Position numbers and translations under genes: made by a program. A DNA stretch of 64,000 bases, taken from positions 56,754,584 through 56,818,583 of the forward strand of contig OZ022339.1 of the NCBI GenBank assembly GCA_963989245.1. Reading direction: 5' to 3'. Below, one piece after another: positions 11,404 through 27,100 of the stretch (position 1 is the stretch's first letter; every line of letters starts with the position of its first letter). The notes below the pieces were generated by a model. It saw only the letters and a program-made list of their open reading frames with translations. It did no database searches and had not been told where the DNA came from. The stretch comes from Nansenia antarctica. Taxonomy: Eukaryota; Chordata; Actinopteri; Argentiniformes; Microstomatidae.

Positions 11404-12239
11404 TTTCTCTCACTCACACACTGACAGCCAGTCTGCAGTACCATAGCCAACTACTGATCCAACAAACAGAAAAGTAAACCAGATACAAAACAGGTAGTTC
11501 CCTAGTTTGAAAGGAGGAAATAAATGCATTTCTCTACCTTAGTGGGAGACCTGGCACTGGGAGGAGGCAGCTAGTTTCTAATAGTCAGGGCTGTAGGAGC
11601 TGGTTGCAAGGTGTCATCAGCCACTGTGGATCTGTCATCGAAAAGGCAATCTGCAGCCTCGAGAAACTTTTTTCACAATTTCGCCGTCTTTGAATGACTT
11701 CTTGTGTTTAACAAGAACGTGACTGACGCGATAAGAAGCTATCGTTGCAGCCGTACGTTTTCGCTCTTTTGCCACATTTCCCTTCTTCGAAATAGCCATC
11801 GTAGATTTGCTGATCAGACAGACGCATTTCCAATATCACATCGTGTAAAAAAGTCCTCCTCCCATTCTGGATGGAAGTTATACGTTATTGGTTTCTTACT
11901 TGGTCCAGCTTCCCCACTCATTTGTATAGCCTTTATTTAGTATTATATAGTAAATAGTAGAAATTGGAAGGCTAACTAGGTAATTAGTCTCGCCGGTATT
12001 TTGTATTTTGTAGTTGGTGCTGTTGACTGCGCATGCGTGGTGAACCGTGTGTTAGGTGTAGGTGAAAAGATCAGATCTCAGACTGGCTTACCTGTACGTC
12101 AATCAAGTGGCAAAAGCCATAGTGAGAATGGATGATAGGCGAACTTTTTTTTTCGTTTTCGTTTTTTTTTTTTTCAATGCCATGCGATCTACCCATACTA
12201 CCTTTGCGATCGACCGGTCGATCATATTGGGCACCCCTA
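11161..12239. mobile_element. hAT-type DNA transposon with perfect 8-bp target duplication
   Basis: Ends CAGGGGTGCTCAC... and ...GGGCACCCCTA, flanked by identical CTTTAGGG at 11153-11160 and 12240-12247. Interior holds two (CA)n tracts (11271-11295 and 11367-11399) and GATCGACCGGTCGATC near the right end. No clear transposase frame; probably non-autonomous. Confidence 0.8.
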
Positions 12240-12357
12240 CTTTAGGGTAATGTGACATTCACAGGAGCTTACACTATCACAGTAAGACATTATTCTAGCA
12301 GTTCTTGTTTGAAGCTGTTAAAACCAGGCAAAAAGAAAGAGAAATTTAACATTTGTC

Positions 12358-12363
12358 TTTATT
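12358..12363 (-). terminator. mmut: Candidate mmut polyadenylation signal
   Basis: TTTATT on the plus strand (AATAAA on the minus strand) about 0.9 kb after the mmut stop. The interval 12364-13270 would then be the mmut 3' UTR; nothing else is recognised in it. The hAT element at 11161-12239 lies just beyond. Confidence 0.4.
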
Positions 12364-13270
12364 CATTCCCAGTGTCCCTGAAACACAGGTCAGAATCCAC
12401 AACAATACACTGATCCCCCCATAATGAGTTTGTTGATGTTGAGAGCAGAAATGGGAGCTTATGCAAGGCTAGGGTCCAGCTCACATATCTCATCTCCATT
12501 CCAATAAGCCCAAACATGTGATTTTAATAGGATTGACATCATACAAAAGAGTCTACAGAAGGCAAAGTCTGCATTTCACTAAATGCATGATGTAGCAATA
12601 ACCCACTATGTATTAAGTCTATGATGTCTAATCTGTTCCGCATGCATCAATATCTACCCTGCACAGCTTGAGCCAGATATTGACATGAGATCAGAGAGAC
12701 TCAATTCTTGTTGCACAATACAGTACATGTTTTAGGTCTAGTTAGGATTTGACCAATATTGTGTCTTACACAAGTAATTACAATTTATTTCGGGGCGAAA
12801 CAAGGTGTTTTACTATGGGCATTTCAGATGTCATAACTTCATGCCGAACAAAGTAGAAAATAGGTTTCGCTTCTTGAAACTGAAACAAAAACATGAAACT
12901 ATCCCAAATGACTATAATTCATCTTATTGACACGGACATTAATCAATTAGTAATGAAAAAAAGTATTGTTAATGTTACAGATCATATTGATCACAAACAT
13001 CAACTTTTGAGGCATAGAAAACCTTATGTTGTTACACAAAATGAATTATGCCATAATTCATGAATTGATTTTTATCACAACAGAAATACCCTGAGTATTT
13101 TGGTGATAAGATCTGGACCAATTCAAAACAGTCATTAGGAATAATTCTCAATCTTATGGTTCTTGCCTAACATTCTCCGCAGACATCATCACACTCTGAC
13201 ATCCGCAGATTTCCCAACATCTGTGTAGACACAAACCAATAGCATATATTTTTGGGTTTTTGGCAAATGT

Positions 13271-16200
13271 TTACATGGCCTGCCGGATGTTCTCCAGACT
13301 TTTCTCGATACTGTCGATAACCTCCACTGCTGCTTGGGGGATTCTGGTTCCTGGGCCAAAGATGCAGCAGACGCCACTCTGGTACAGGAACTCATAGTCC
13401 TGTACAGAAAAGAAATCTTTAGAAAAGTTCTATTCATATTTAACAGAATATAAACTATGGCCTACTTTCTAAGCTGAAGAAAAGCCCTAAAGCAAAAATA
13501 TGTACAGTAGGCTACCAGTCAAAAGTTTGGACACACTTTTCCCATCAATGGGAAAGTGTGTCCAAACTTTTGACTGGTACTGTACAGATCTGGTAAATAG
13601 GCTTTTATTGTCATCAAAATAGGCTATTACATTTACTGTACAACACTGGCCACAATAAAGCAACAGAAACATAAATAAAATAAAAAGTGCAGAACGTCTA
13701 ATGATACGTCTAATGATACACATTAACATGGCTGTGAAGGGTCTTGGGCAAGAATATTGTTGTGATTCGTATTCCTAGGAATACGTATTTGTTATTTGGT
13801 ATTTGTTATTACACAGTCAGTGCAACAATGTTATTACCATGGTTCTCACAGGACAGACATTGCCTGATGCTGTGTGCTAATGGGTCTGGTGAGAGGGGTG
13901 GAGGGTCAATTCCCACCTACACTGCTTTAACTTGTTATGATTCACTCCCACTAGAAGCTGCCCTTACATCCACAATGACTGAATAAGGTTGTAATGGTAT
14001 CCAACACGTAGTACTGACAGTAATCACAGAACACAACACAGAAGGATAGAAGGACAGAAGGATAGAAGGACAGAAGGACAGAAGGACAGAAGGAGAGAAG
14101 GATAGAAGGGCAGAAGGTCAGAGGGATAAAAGGACAGAGGAACAGAAAGACAGAGGGATAGATGGATAGAAGGACAGAGTGATAGAAGGACAGAGGGACA
14201 GAAGGACAGAGGGACAGAAAGACAGAGGGATAGAAGGACAGAGGGACAGAAAGACAGAGGGATAGGACAGAGGGACAGAAAGACAGAGGGATAGAAAGAC
14301 AGAGGGATAGAAGGACAGAGGGACAGAGGGACAGAAGGACAGAAAGACAGAAGGACAGAGGGACAGAGGGACAGAAGGACAGAAAGACAGAGGGATAGAA
14401 AGACAGAGGGATAGAAGGACAGAGGGACAGAAGGACAGAGGGATAGAAGGACAGAGGGATAGGACAGAGGGACAGAGGGACAGAAGGACAGAGGGATAGA
14501 AGGACAGAGGGACAGAAGGACAGAAGGACAGAAAGACAGAGGGACAGAAGGACAGAGGGACAGAAGGACAGAAGGACAGAAAGACAGAGGGATAGAAAGA
14601 CAGGGGGATAGAAAGACAGGGGGACAGAAGGACAGGGGGACAGAAGGACAGAGGGATAGAAAGACAGAGGGACAGAAGGACAGAGGGATAGAAAGACAGA
14701 GGGATAGAAGGACAGGGGGACAGAAGGACAGGGGGACAGAAGGACAGAGGGACAGAAAGACAGAGGGATAGAAGGACAGAGGGACAGAAAGACAGAGGGA
14801 TAGAAAGACAGAGGGATAGAAGGACAGAGGGATAGAAGGACAGAGGGACAGAAGGACAGAAAGACAGAGGGACAGAAGGACAGAGGGACAGAAGGCCAGA
14901 GGGACAGAAGGACAGAAAGACAGAGGGACAGAAAGACAGAGGGACAGAAGGACAGAGGGATATAAAGACAGAGGGACAGAAGGACAGAGGGACAGAAGGA
15001 CAGAAAGACAGAGGGACAGAAAGACAGAGCGATAGAGGGACAGAGGGACAGAAGGACAGAGGGACAGAAGGACAGAGGGACAGAAGGACAGAAAGACAGA
15101 GGGATAGAAAGACAGAGGGATAGAAGGACAGAGGGACAGAAGGACAGAAAGACAGAGGGACAGAAGGACAGAGGGATAGAAGGACAGAGGGACAGAAGGA
15201 CAGAGTGATAGAAGGACAGAGTGATAGAAGGACAGAGGGATAGAAAGACAGAGGGATAGAAAGACAGAGGGACAGAAATATAGAAGGACAGAGGGATAGG
15301 ACAGAGGGACAGAAGGACAGAGGGATAGAAAGACAGAGGGATAGAAAGACAGGGGACAGAAGGACAGGGGGACAGAAGGACAGGGGGACAGAAGGACAGA
15401 GGGACAGAAAGACAGAGGGATAGAAGGACAGAGGGACAGAAAGACAGAGGGATAGAAGGACAGAGGGACAGAAGGACAGAAAGACAGAGGGACAGAAAGA
15501 CAGAGGGACAGAAGGACAGAGGGATAGAAAGACAGAGTGATAGAAAGACAGAGGGACAGAAGGACAGAGGGATAGAAGGACAGAGGGACAGAAGGACAGG
15601 GGGACAGAAGGACAGGGGGACAGAGGGACAGAAAGACAGAGGGATAGAAGGACACAGGGACAGAAAGACAGAGGGATAGAAGGACAGAGGGATAGAAGGA
15701 CAGAGGGACAGAACGACAGAAAGACAGAGGGACAGAAAGACAGAGGGACAGAAGGACAGAGGGATAGAAAGACAGAGGGATAGAAGGACAGAGGGACAGA
15801 AGGACAGAGGGACAGAAGGGCAGAGGGACAGAAGGACAGAAAGACAGAGGGATAGAAAGACAGAGGGATAGAAGGACAGAGGGACAGAAAGACAGAGGGA
15901 CAGAAGGACAGAGGGATAGAAAGACAGAGGGATAGAAGGACAGAGGGATAGAAGGACAGAGCGATAGAGGGACAGAGCGATAGAGGGACAGAAGGACAGA
16001 GGGACAGAAGGACAGAGGGACAGAAGGACAGAAAGACAGAGGGATAGAAAGACAGAGGGATAGAAGGACAGAGGGACAGAAGGACAGAAAGACAGAGGGA
16101 TAGAAAGACAGGGGGACAGAAGGACAGAGGGATAGAAGGACAGAGGGACAGAAGGACAGAGTGATAGAAGGACAGAGTGATAGAAGGACAGAGGGATAGA

Positions 16201-19200
16201 AAGACAGAGGGACAGAAATATAGAAGGACAGAGGGATAGGACAGAGGGACAGAGGGACAGAAGGACAGAGGGATAGAAAGACAGGGGGACAGAAGGACAG
16301 AAGGACAGAGGGATAGAAAGACAGAGGGAGAGAAAGACAGGGGGACAGAAGGACAGAGGGATAGAAGGACAGAGGGATAGGACAGAGGGACAGAGGGACA
16401 GAAGGACAGAGGGACAGAAGGACAGAGGGACAGAAAGACAGGGGGACAGAAGGACAGAAAGACAGAGGGATAGAAGGACAGAGGGACAGAAAGACAGAGG
16501 GACAGAGGGACAGAAGGACAGAGGGATAGAAGGACAGAGGGACAGAGGGACAGAAAGACAGAGGGACAGAAGGACAGAGGGATAGAAGGACAGAGGGATA
16601 GAAGGACAGAGGGACAGAGGGACAGAAGGACAGAGGGACAGAAGGACAGAGGGACAGAAGGACAGAGGGACAGAAGGACAGAGGGACAGAAGGACAGAAG
16701 GACAGAAGGACAGAGGGATAGAAGGACAGAGGGATAGAAGGACAGAGGGACAGAAGGACAGAGGGACAGAAAGACAGAGGGATAGAAGGACAGAGGGATA
16801 GAAGGACAGAGGGACAGAAAGACAGAGGGATAGGACAGAGGGACAGAGGGACAGAAGGACAGAGGGATAGAAGGACAGAGGGATAGAAAGACAGAGGGAT
16901 AGAAAGACACAGGGATAGAAGGACAGAGGGATAGAAAGACAGAGGGATAGAAAGACAGAGGGATAGAAAGACAGGGGGACAGAAGGACAGGGGGACAGAA
17001 GGACAGGGGGACAGAAGGACAGAGGGACAGAAAGACACAGGGATAGAAGGACAGAGGGATAGAAAGACAGAGGGATAGAAAGACAGGGGGACAGAAGGAC
17101 AGGGGGACAGAAAGACAGAGGGATAGAAGGGACAGATATAAAAATAAATTTACTCACAGTGTCAAATGACCCCCCCATGGCTGTTAGGGTTAATAATGTA
17201 TTATACACTGTAGCTTCTATGAATACCAACTTTGTATATTATGAAAGCCCTGCAAGCCTCTTCAATTAACAAGCTAATGAAATTCTCTCTTATCTCTCTC
17301 TCTCTTCAAATGTTCAGCCTGATGCGCTCTGGAGTGAGGTACAGGAGCATAAAGGCTAGAACAAACAGGCTGTCCAACAGTTTCTACCCATGGACCATCA
17401 GAACACTGAACAATAGACATAAGACATGTTCATAAATGTTTATCTTATATGTGTATATGTCTGTGAATATGTGAATATGTTTTCTGTTTTTTTGCACCTT
17501 CGGAAGAGCCACTACAATTTCATTGTATAGGCAACTGTACTACGACAATAAAGTCTATTCTATTCTATTCTATTCTATTCTATTCTTACATACAGTTGAG
17601 TGATGCCTCATCAGCTCTTATAGATGTAGCTAGTTTCTCTTAACAGATACAGGTAGCTGTGTAATCTTTGATAGTCCCTTGCTCACACAACTCCCACAAC
17701 TCAGTCCAATTACAACACATTTGTCCAATTAGGTTAATAATGCAATACATTGCTATACTAGCCCTTGATTAAAAACATATTTGAGAAAGAGAGGGAGCAT
17801 TTGTAATCGTTGAAGTAGGCCTACAGTATCTTTCATCAACTGTGATTCATAAGAGAACACTTTTTTATTTATTAAATAATTAATTATAAAACTCTACCTA
17901 CCACTGTTGCCTCATATTGAAGACAGTGGTTAGCCCCAGGCTAGTAATCTGAAGATGGTCACTTGAGTTGCCACTGGTGATCATTAATTAAAAATAACGC
18001 AGCACAAATGACATACTGTAAGATAAGCCGGACACAAGGGAGGGCTTGAAAGGCCGCACATCACTGAATCCGATTTTGATGTTGTAATGAGAGTCTAAAC
18101 CTATCATTTGGATTTATTACAAAGATAGATTTGGCAAGTCTTTTTTTGTCCAGTTTACAATTCTTACGCAGGGATTACTGGGAAGTGAAGGCCCTAGGTG
18201 TAATAGTTTACATGACAAAGAGACAGTGTGCGTGTGTGTGAGCGAGCGAGGCTGCGAACAAGTGAGCGGAAGAGACAGCAGGTTACCTGTGGTGGTATAA
18301 CTCCTCCGCAGATGACCAGGATGTCGGGTCTGTTGAGGCTCCTCAGCTCCTTGATGAGCTCTGGGACCAGGGTTTTGTGTCCGGCGGCGAGCGTGCTGAC
18401 ACCCACACAGTGCACATCGGCATCTACAGCCTGCTGGGCCACCTCCAGGGGAGTCTAAAGAGGAAACCAGGCGGGAACAGGGAAGAATAATCTCTGTGAA
18501 ACAGAAACCTCATTCACACTTATGAGCTTTCCCATTAAATTCCATGGAATGTACCTGGTAAGGGGCATGTGTGAATGGAAATTCAAGGGAAAGCTGAAAG
18601 CTGAATCCCATGTTCATAGAGTTCACCGCTCAATGGAAAAGTGCCATTACAGTGCCTTTCATAAGTATTGGAAAGAGGAAGCATTTTGTCTTCTTTTAGC
18701 TCTATACTCCAACAGTTTGGATTTGAAATCAAATAATGTCTATGGGGTAATAGTAAATAATAGTACAGATTCTCAGCTTTAGTTCAATGTTTTTTTTTAA
18801 ATTGGGTTCACCACACATTTTTAAACATACTTCCCTTATTTCAGTAAGTATTGGAAAAAAGAATATAATGTCCAAATAAAGTACTCGTGTTGAGCATTTA
18901 GTCAACAATCCATTGCATGTAATAACTGCCTGAAGTCTGTGACCCAAAAAAACAAACATTTTAGCTGATTAAAATATATCTGATCCTAGATCAGCGCTAT
19001 AATGGATGTTGACTAAAAGTGCACCTAAATCCACGCCCATCTCTCTCTAACCGCTGATCCAAAATCTGATTAATGACATTAAACATTCAGTTGACGACGT
19101 GACACAAGGGCTACTCCTGATTGGTCTAAATGTGAACCGGCATGAGAACCGTGCAGACTCAACCATCCCTGCTCAGCAGTCTTACCTGCCGAAATGCTCG

Positions 19201-21078
19201 GGCGCCTGTGTTTTCTCCTCGCAAATATGAATGAATGAATGAATGAATGGTCTTTATTGTCATTGCTATAGTACAGGTACCAAACAATGACATTTGGGAG
19301 GGGTGGCTCCCCTGGTGCTAGGAAAGAAAAAAAAAACTAAAAAAACAAGAAGGGAAAGGAGCTGGTTTACATAAATAAAGGCTATGTACACTATCCACTA
19401 TACTATACTGTACAGATAAAACACTGTGCTGTACTCTATGCTATGCTATACCTATTCTAACATTTCCTATTTCTCTGCAACCTTATGTACCGTAGGGTTG
19501 TCATATTGCACATAGTGTTATTGCACATTCATTTAAAGTGTCGCAGTTTGCAGGCTTGAAATTTACACATTTGTGCCTCAGCACTACACCTGATTTTTCA
19601 ATCCAGCAGCTGCCATCAATCCGTCGGGCTAAAAGTCACCGGTAGTACCATCTAAAAGATACAAAAAGCTGATCTAGCTAGCTAGGTGCACAAATAAGAT
19701 ATCACGTTAAATAACTTCGAAAAATTAAACGAAAACAGCGACGGATGGATGGATTTTTCAAGAAAAAAGATGTCCCAGACACTTCAAACATTGCTGAAGC
19801 TAGCAGTGGCTATGAGCGATCCGAAACTGCATGGCTGGCAAAGGAGCTAGGTGGTGGATCAGCTAACAACGTTTATGGCGGGGTACCACCACCACCAGCT
19901 ACAACTACAGCGGGAGAGCCATCAGCATCGGCTAGCTGTGTTGGTGTATCAGCAGACATTAGCAAGTCAAAAAACGATGTTGACAAAAAATGATTCTTAT
20001 GTGCCGTCACTTTAGCAACGACAGTATTGGCAGGGAAAAAAGAAGGGGAGTCGATTTTTTTATTGACAACGGAATTACATGCTGGAAAAACATGCAGCTA
20101 AAATTCAGGGAACATTTGGACAATAAGAGACACACGGGAGAAGTACGGGAAAACAGGGCTCATGTGGGTGTCATCAAAGGTAAGAGTTTGTTTTCTTTAA
20201 CTCAGCTGTTTACCGAATGCTCCATCTGACTGTGATTTTACTTGTGTAATGTGGTGGGTTGACATAATTCACGCACGGAACTATGGGTGGGGAGTATTGT
20301 TCCGTCCGCAGTTGAGTGCGTAGTACCCAAGTTGTTTAGTCAGTTCTATTTACTGCTTGAGTGTGTTGTTGACAATCGTTCATGTCCTTCATTAAACGTT
20401 TAGCTTTGTCATTTGATACGCCGCCTACGACTCCCGTCTCTCGGCACTACAGTAAACAGTTAATCAGTAACATTAGCCGCTTTTGTGCTCATGTAGGCCT
20501 ACTTCGTATTATATTATAGCTGATGATCTTTGTGTGTGTGTGTATGTGACTGTCAGTCACAAGTTTATATTCTGTATATTCTTTTTTATTTTATTTTGCC
20601 ATCCTCCCTCTAGTTTTGGTTGAAATTAGGTTGTTGTTTTGAGCGCGCGTGCACGGACAGGGCTATCCGCCACTAATGTAAAAATTCCTGGAGGAAACAC
20701 TGGGTATGTTCTCTGGTGATGCTCTGCCAGACCTGTACTGTAACCATGGTGATGCTCTGCCAGGCCTGTACTGCAGCTATCTTCAATAGGGTTGTTTTTA
20801 GGTCTTTTTGCTTAAAGATGAAATGCACTGTATCTGTATCAGCACATATTCCATTGATAATGCACTGAAGATGTGCGTCAGCCTCGCATTCCGAAATGAT
20901 CAGTGAAAATCTGTGTAATTAGGTTTTTCCAGAGCAAAATATATACATGTAGTGGCTTTGGAAATATTCAGATCCTTTCACTTTTTCCACATTTTTTTAT
21001 GTTATAGAAAACGTACCGAACCGTGACTTCAAAACTGCGGTACGTACCAAAACTAAATCTTTGTGTACCGTTACACCC

Positions 21079-21134
<56 letters not shown>

Positions 21135-24100
21135 TGGGCATATAGTCTAAAACCCCCTAGGTGGATCAATAGGGAGGTGGAGAAAACCTCCTCGGTGTGA
21201 CTCATTAAGGCTCAAGTAGGTATTCCACAACACACACAGAGAAGGGAAAAGTCACTTAAATATTTGATAAAAGCATTTGCTAATGATCTGTTCAGCACAC
21301 TCAGGAATGGCTAACACTCTGGTGAATCAAAGAATGTAAGGATAGGATTAGTGTTTCATTCCTTCATTGCGACCTAATCACCTGTGACTGCTAATTGGCA
21401 TGATTCTCTCCTCTCCTCTCCTCTCCTCTCCTCTCCTCTCTTCTCCACTAACAGTTGATGAGTCGTGAGCTTTCTGGTGCATAATTGCTGCCATGACAAT
21501 TCGAGTGGGTACATTACCATACAATGTGAGCACTTTCAGTGTGTAGAAAGGCACTATATTAATGCAATTAATGGATTAATTATTATTTTAACTATTTAAA
21601 ACCAAGGTCAATACAGAGATAATTATTATCACATCACCATTGTCATCCATGTGAAATGTCTAAATGAATGAGACTTAAAGGCGGTGATAGAATCGCAGAT
21701 CTGCACTTCTCACTCTGTTTATCTCACCTGGAACAGTGGTCCGATGTCAACATCGAATCCCAGATCAGCAAACCCTGTGGCGATGACCTTGGCACCCCTG
21801 TCGTGGCCGTCCTGCCCCATCTTGGCCACCAGCAGACGAGGGTTCCTCCCCTCATGCTTCTTAAACTCCACAACCCTGGAGACATGGGCCAGGAACAACC
21901 TTAGGTTCTACTGTAACAGAAACGTGTCAAGAATTCTTGCACAATGGCACAGGTGTATGGAGCCAGCCACGTTTCTTTGTGATGTTCCCTGTGAAGAAAA
22001 AGCGCTACACGAATGAAAAGCATTATCCCTAACACAGCCACAACAAAACAAGACATAACTGATAGCCATGCTTGCCAGTAAAAAAAACACCCGAGCACAA
22101 ACAGAGAGATCAAGAGAAGCTTCACAGCCTTTCCCCAATCGCTGCTAAAGCATGCAAATCATCCTTGGTGTGTGACTCCCAGGGGGGTAATACTGAGCTA
22201 TCCACTGTCTATGTTAGGGAATAGGTCGGATGTTGAAAATATCAATCACAGACAGTTCTTCTTCCTCTTACCGGTTGTGGGTGAGGGCAATCTCCTCGTT
22301 CTCTCCGAACTCACTGCGGTAGGCCCCACTAACCATCCTCGTGCTGGCTTTGTGTTCCCCAAACACAGTCTTCATGGCATCTGTGATCTCCCCTACAGAA
22401 CACCTGGGCAATACAAAACTAAAAGGTTTTCTTGGAGTTCATCATGCAACACATTAATAGTAAGGGCATTTTACCAGATATTTGACCAATCTGCGAAGTA
22501 AATCGTTACCAAGAAATTTCTTCACCAATGTGTTTCTAAAGGTGTGTAATAACATGTCCTAAAAGGTTGAAATTCAACTCCTGTGGGAAACCTCATAAAA
22601 AAACTGCTCAAAGTTGGGGTACCGATAACCGATTTTCGAAAATTCGAAAATGCTTAAATTGGACTTTTGAGGGGTCAAACTAGGCATTTTTCATGATTCT
22701 GAGTTGATTGCAAGCATTTATTCAATGCTTCCACCTCTACTACCACCTCTACTACCACCTCCACTACCACCTCTACTACCACCTCCACTACCACCTCCAC
22801 TACCACCTCCACTACCACCTCTACTACCACCTCTACTACCACCTCCACTACCACCTCTACTACCACCTCTACTACCACCTCCACTACCACCTCCACTACC
22901 ACCTCCACTACCACCTCTACTACCACCTCCACTACCACCTCCACTACCACCTCTACTATCACCCCCACTACCACCTCTACTACCACCTCCATTGTCACCC
23001 CCACTACCACCTCCACTACCACCTCTACTACCACCTCTACTACCACCTCCACTACCACCTCTACTACCACCTCTACTACCACCTCCACTACCTACCACCT
23101 CCACTACCACCTCCACTACCACCTCCACTACCTACCACCTCCACTACCACCCCCACTACCACCTCCACTACCACCTCCACTACCACCTCTATTACCACCT
23201 CTACTACCACCTCCATTGTCACCCCCACTACCACCTCCACTACCACCTCCACTACCACCTCTACTACCACCTCCACTACCTACCACCTCCACTACCACCT
23301 CCACTACCACCTCCACTACCTACCACCTCCACTACCACCCCCACTACCACCTCCACTACCACCTCCACTACCACCTCTATTACCACCTCTACTACCACCT
23401 CCATTGTCACCCCCACTACCACCTCCACTACCACCTCCACTACCACCTCTACTACCACCTCCACTACCACCTCTACTACCACCTCTACTACCACCTCTAC
23501 TACCACCTCCACTACCTACCATCTCCACTAACACGCCCACTACCACCTTCACTAACTACCACCTCCACTACCACCTCCACTACCACCTCTACTACCACCT
23601 CCACTACCACCTCCACTACCACCTCCACTACCTACCACCTCCACTACCACCCCCACTACCACCTTCACTAACTACCACCTCCACTACCACCTCCACTACC
23701 ACCTCTACTACCACCTCCACTACCACCTCTACTACCACCTCTACTACCACCTCCACTACCACCTCCACTACCACCTCCACTACCACCTCCACTACCTACC
23801 ACCTCCACTACCACCCCCACTACCACCTTCACTAACTACCACCTCCACTACCACCTCCACTACCACCTCTACTACCACCTCCACTACCACCTCCACTACC
23901 ACCTCTACTACCACCTCCACTACCACCTCCACTACCACCCCCACTACCACCCCCACTACCACCTCCACTACCACCTCTACTACCACCTCCACTACCACCT
24001 CTACTACCACCTCCACTACCTCCTCTACTACCACCTCTACTACCACCTCCACTACCACCTCTACTACCACCTCCACTACCACCTCTACTACCACCTCTAC

Positions 24101-27100
24101 TACCACCTCTACTACCACCTCCACTACCACCTCTACTACCACCTCCACTACCACCTCTACTACCCCCTCCACTACCACCCCCACTACCACCTCTACTACC
24201 ACCTCCACTACCACCCCCACTACCACCTCTACTACCACCTCTACTACCACCTCCACTACCACCTCTACTACCACCTCTACTACCACCTCCACTACCACCT
24301 CTACTACCACCTCTACTACCACCTCCACTACCACCTCTACTACCTCCTCTACTACCACCTCTACTACCACCTCCACTACCACCTTCACTACCACCTCTAC
24401 TACCACCTCCACTACCACCTCTACTACCACCTCTACTACCACCTCTACTACCACCTTCACTACCACCTCTACTACCACCTTCACTACCACCTCTACTACC
24501 ACCTTCACTACCACCTCCACTACCACCTCCACTACCACCTCTACTACCACCTTCACTACCACCTCTACTACCACCTTCACTACCACCTCCACTACCACCT
24601 CTACTACCACCTTCACTACCACCTCTACTACCACCTCCACTACCACCTCTACTACCACCTCCACTACCTACCATCTCTACTACCACCTCCACTACCACCT
24701 CCACTACCACCTCTATTACCACCTCCACTACCACCTCTACTACCACCTCTACTACCACCTCTACTACCACCTCCACTACCACCTCCACTACCACCTCTAT
24801 TACCACCTCCACTACCACCTCTACTACCACCTCTACTACCACCTCTACTACCACCTCTACTACCTACCACCTCTACTACCACCTCTACTACCACCTCTAC
24901 TACCACCTCTACTACCACCTCCACTACCACCTCCACTACCACCTCTACTACCACCTTCACTACCACCTCTACTACCACCTCCACTACCACCTCTACTACC
25001 ACCTCTACTACCACCTCCACTACCACCTCTACTACCACCTCCACTACCACCTCTACTACCACCTCTACTACCACCTCCACTACCACCTCCACTACCACCT
25101 CTACTACCACCTCCACTACCACCTCCACTACCACCTTCACTACCACCTCTACTACCACCTCCACTACCACCTCTACTACCACCTTCACTACCACCTCTAC
25201 TACCACCTTCACTACCACCTCTACTACCACCTCTACTACCACCTCTACTACCACCTTCACTACCACCTCCACTACCACCTCTACTACCACCTCCACTACC
25301 ACCTCTACTACCACCTTCACTACCACCTCTACTACCACCTTCACTACCACCTCTACTACCACCTCCACTACCACCTCTACTACCACCTTCACTACCACCT
25401 CTACTACCACCTCCACTACCACCCCCACTACCACCTCTACTACCACCTCTACTACCACCTTCACTACCACCTCTACTACCACCTTCACTACCACCTCTAC
25501 TACCACCTCTACTACCACCTCTACTACCACCTTCACTACCACCTCCACTACCACCTCTACTACCACCTCTACTACCACCTCCACTACCACCTCTACTACC
25601 ACCTCTACTACCACCTCTACTACCACCTCCACTACCACCTCCACTACCACCTCTACTACCACCTCCACTACCACCTCTACTACCACCTCTACTACCACCT
25701 CCACTACCACCTCTACTACCACCTCCACTACCACCTCTACTACCACCTCCACTACCACCTCCACTACCACCTCCACTACCACCTCTACTACCACCTCTAC
25801 TACCACCTCCACTACCACCTCCACTACCACCTCTACTACCACCTCCACTACCACCTCCACTACCACCTCTACTACCACCTCCACTACCACCTCTACTACC
25901 ACCTCTACTACCACCTCCACTACCACCTCTACTACCACCTCCACTACCACCTCTACTACCACCTCCACTACCACCTCCACTACCACCTCCACTACCACCT
26001 CTACTACCACCTCTACTACCACCTCCACTACCACCTCCACTACCACCTCTACTACCACCTCCACTACCACCTCTACTACCACCTCCACTACCACCTCTAC
26101 TACCACCTCCACTACCACCTCTACTACCACCCCCACTACCACCTCTACTACCACCTCCACTACCACCTCTACTACCACCTCTACTACCACCTCCACTACC
26201 ACCTCTACTACCACCTCCACTACCACCTCTACTACCACCTCCACTACCACCTCTACTACCACCTCCACTACCACCTCTACTACCTAACACCTCCACTACC
26301 ACCTCCACTACCACCTCCACCTCCACTACCACCTCTACTACCACCTCTACTACCACCTCCACTACCACCTCCACTACCACCTCTATTACCACCTCCACTA
26401 CCACCTCCACTACCACCTCTACTACCACCTCCACTACCACCTCTACTACCACCTCCACTACCACCTCTACTACCACCTCCACTACCACCTCTACTACCAC
26501 CCCCACTACCACCTCTACTACCACCTCCACTACCACCTCTACTACCACCTCTACTACCACCTCCACTACCACCTCTACTACCACCTCCACTACCACCTCT
26601 ACTACCACCTCCACTACCACCTCTACTACCACCTCCACTACCACCTCCACTACCACCTCCACTACCACCTCTACTACCACCTCCACTACCACCTCTACTA
26701 CCACCTCCACTACCACCTCCACTACCACCTCCACTACCACCTCTACTACCACCTCCACTACCACCTCTACTACCACCTCCACTACCACCTCCACTACCAC
26801 CTCCACTACCACCTCTATTACCACCTCCACTACCACCTCCATTATCACCCCCACTACCACCTCTACTACCACCTCCACTACCTACCATCTCCACTAACAC
26901 GCCCACTACCACCTCCACTACCACCTCCACTACCTACCATCTCTACTACCACCTCCACTACCACCTCCACTACCACCTCTATTACCACCTCCACTACCAC
27001 CTCTACTACCACCTCTACTACCACCTCTACTACCACCTCCACTACCACCTCTACTACCACCTCTACTACCACCTCTACTACCACCTTCACTACCACCTCT

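Noticed and set aside
13951..17229. ORFs of 1092, 1004 and 930 codons on the minus strand
   Set aside because: They are the three frames of one 8-bp satellite, pure Leu/Ser/Pro/Cys repeats inside an mmut intron, with no domain or gene context.
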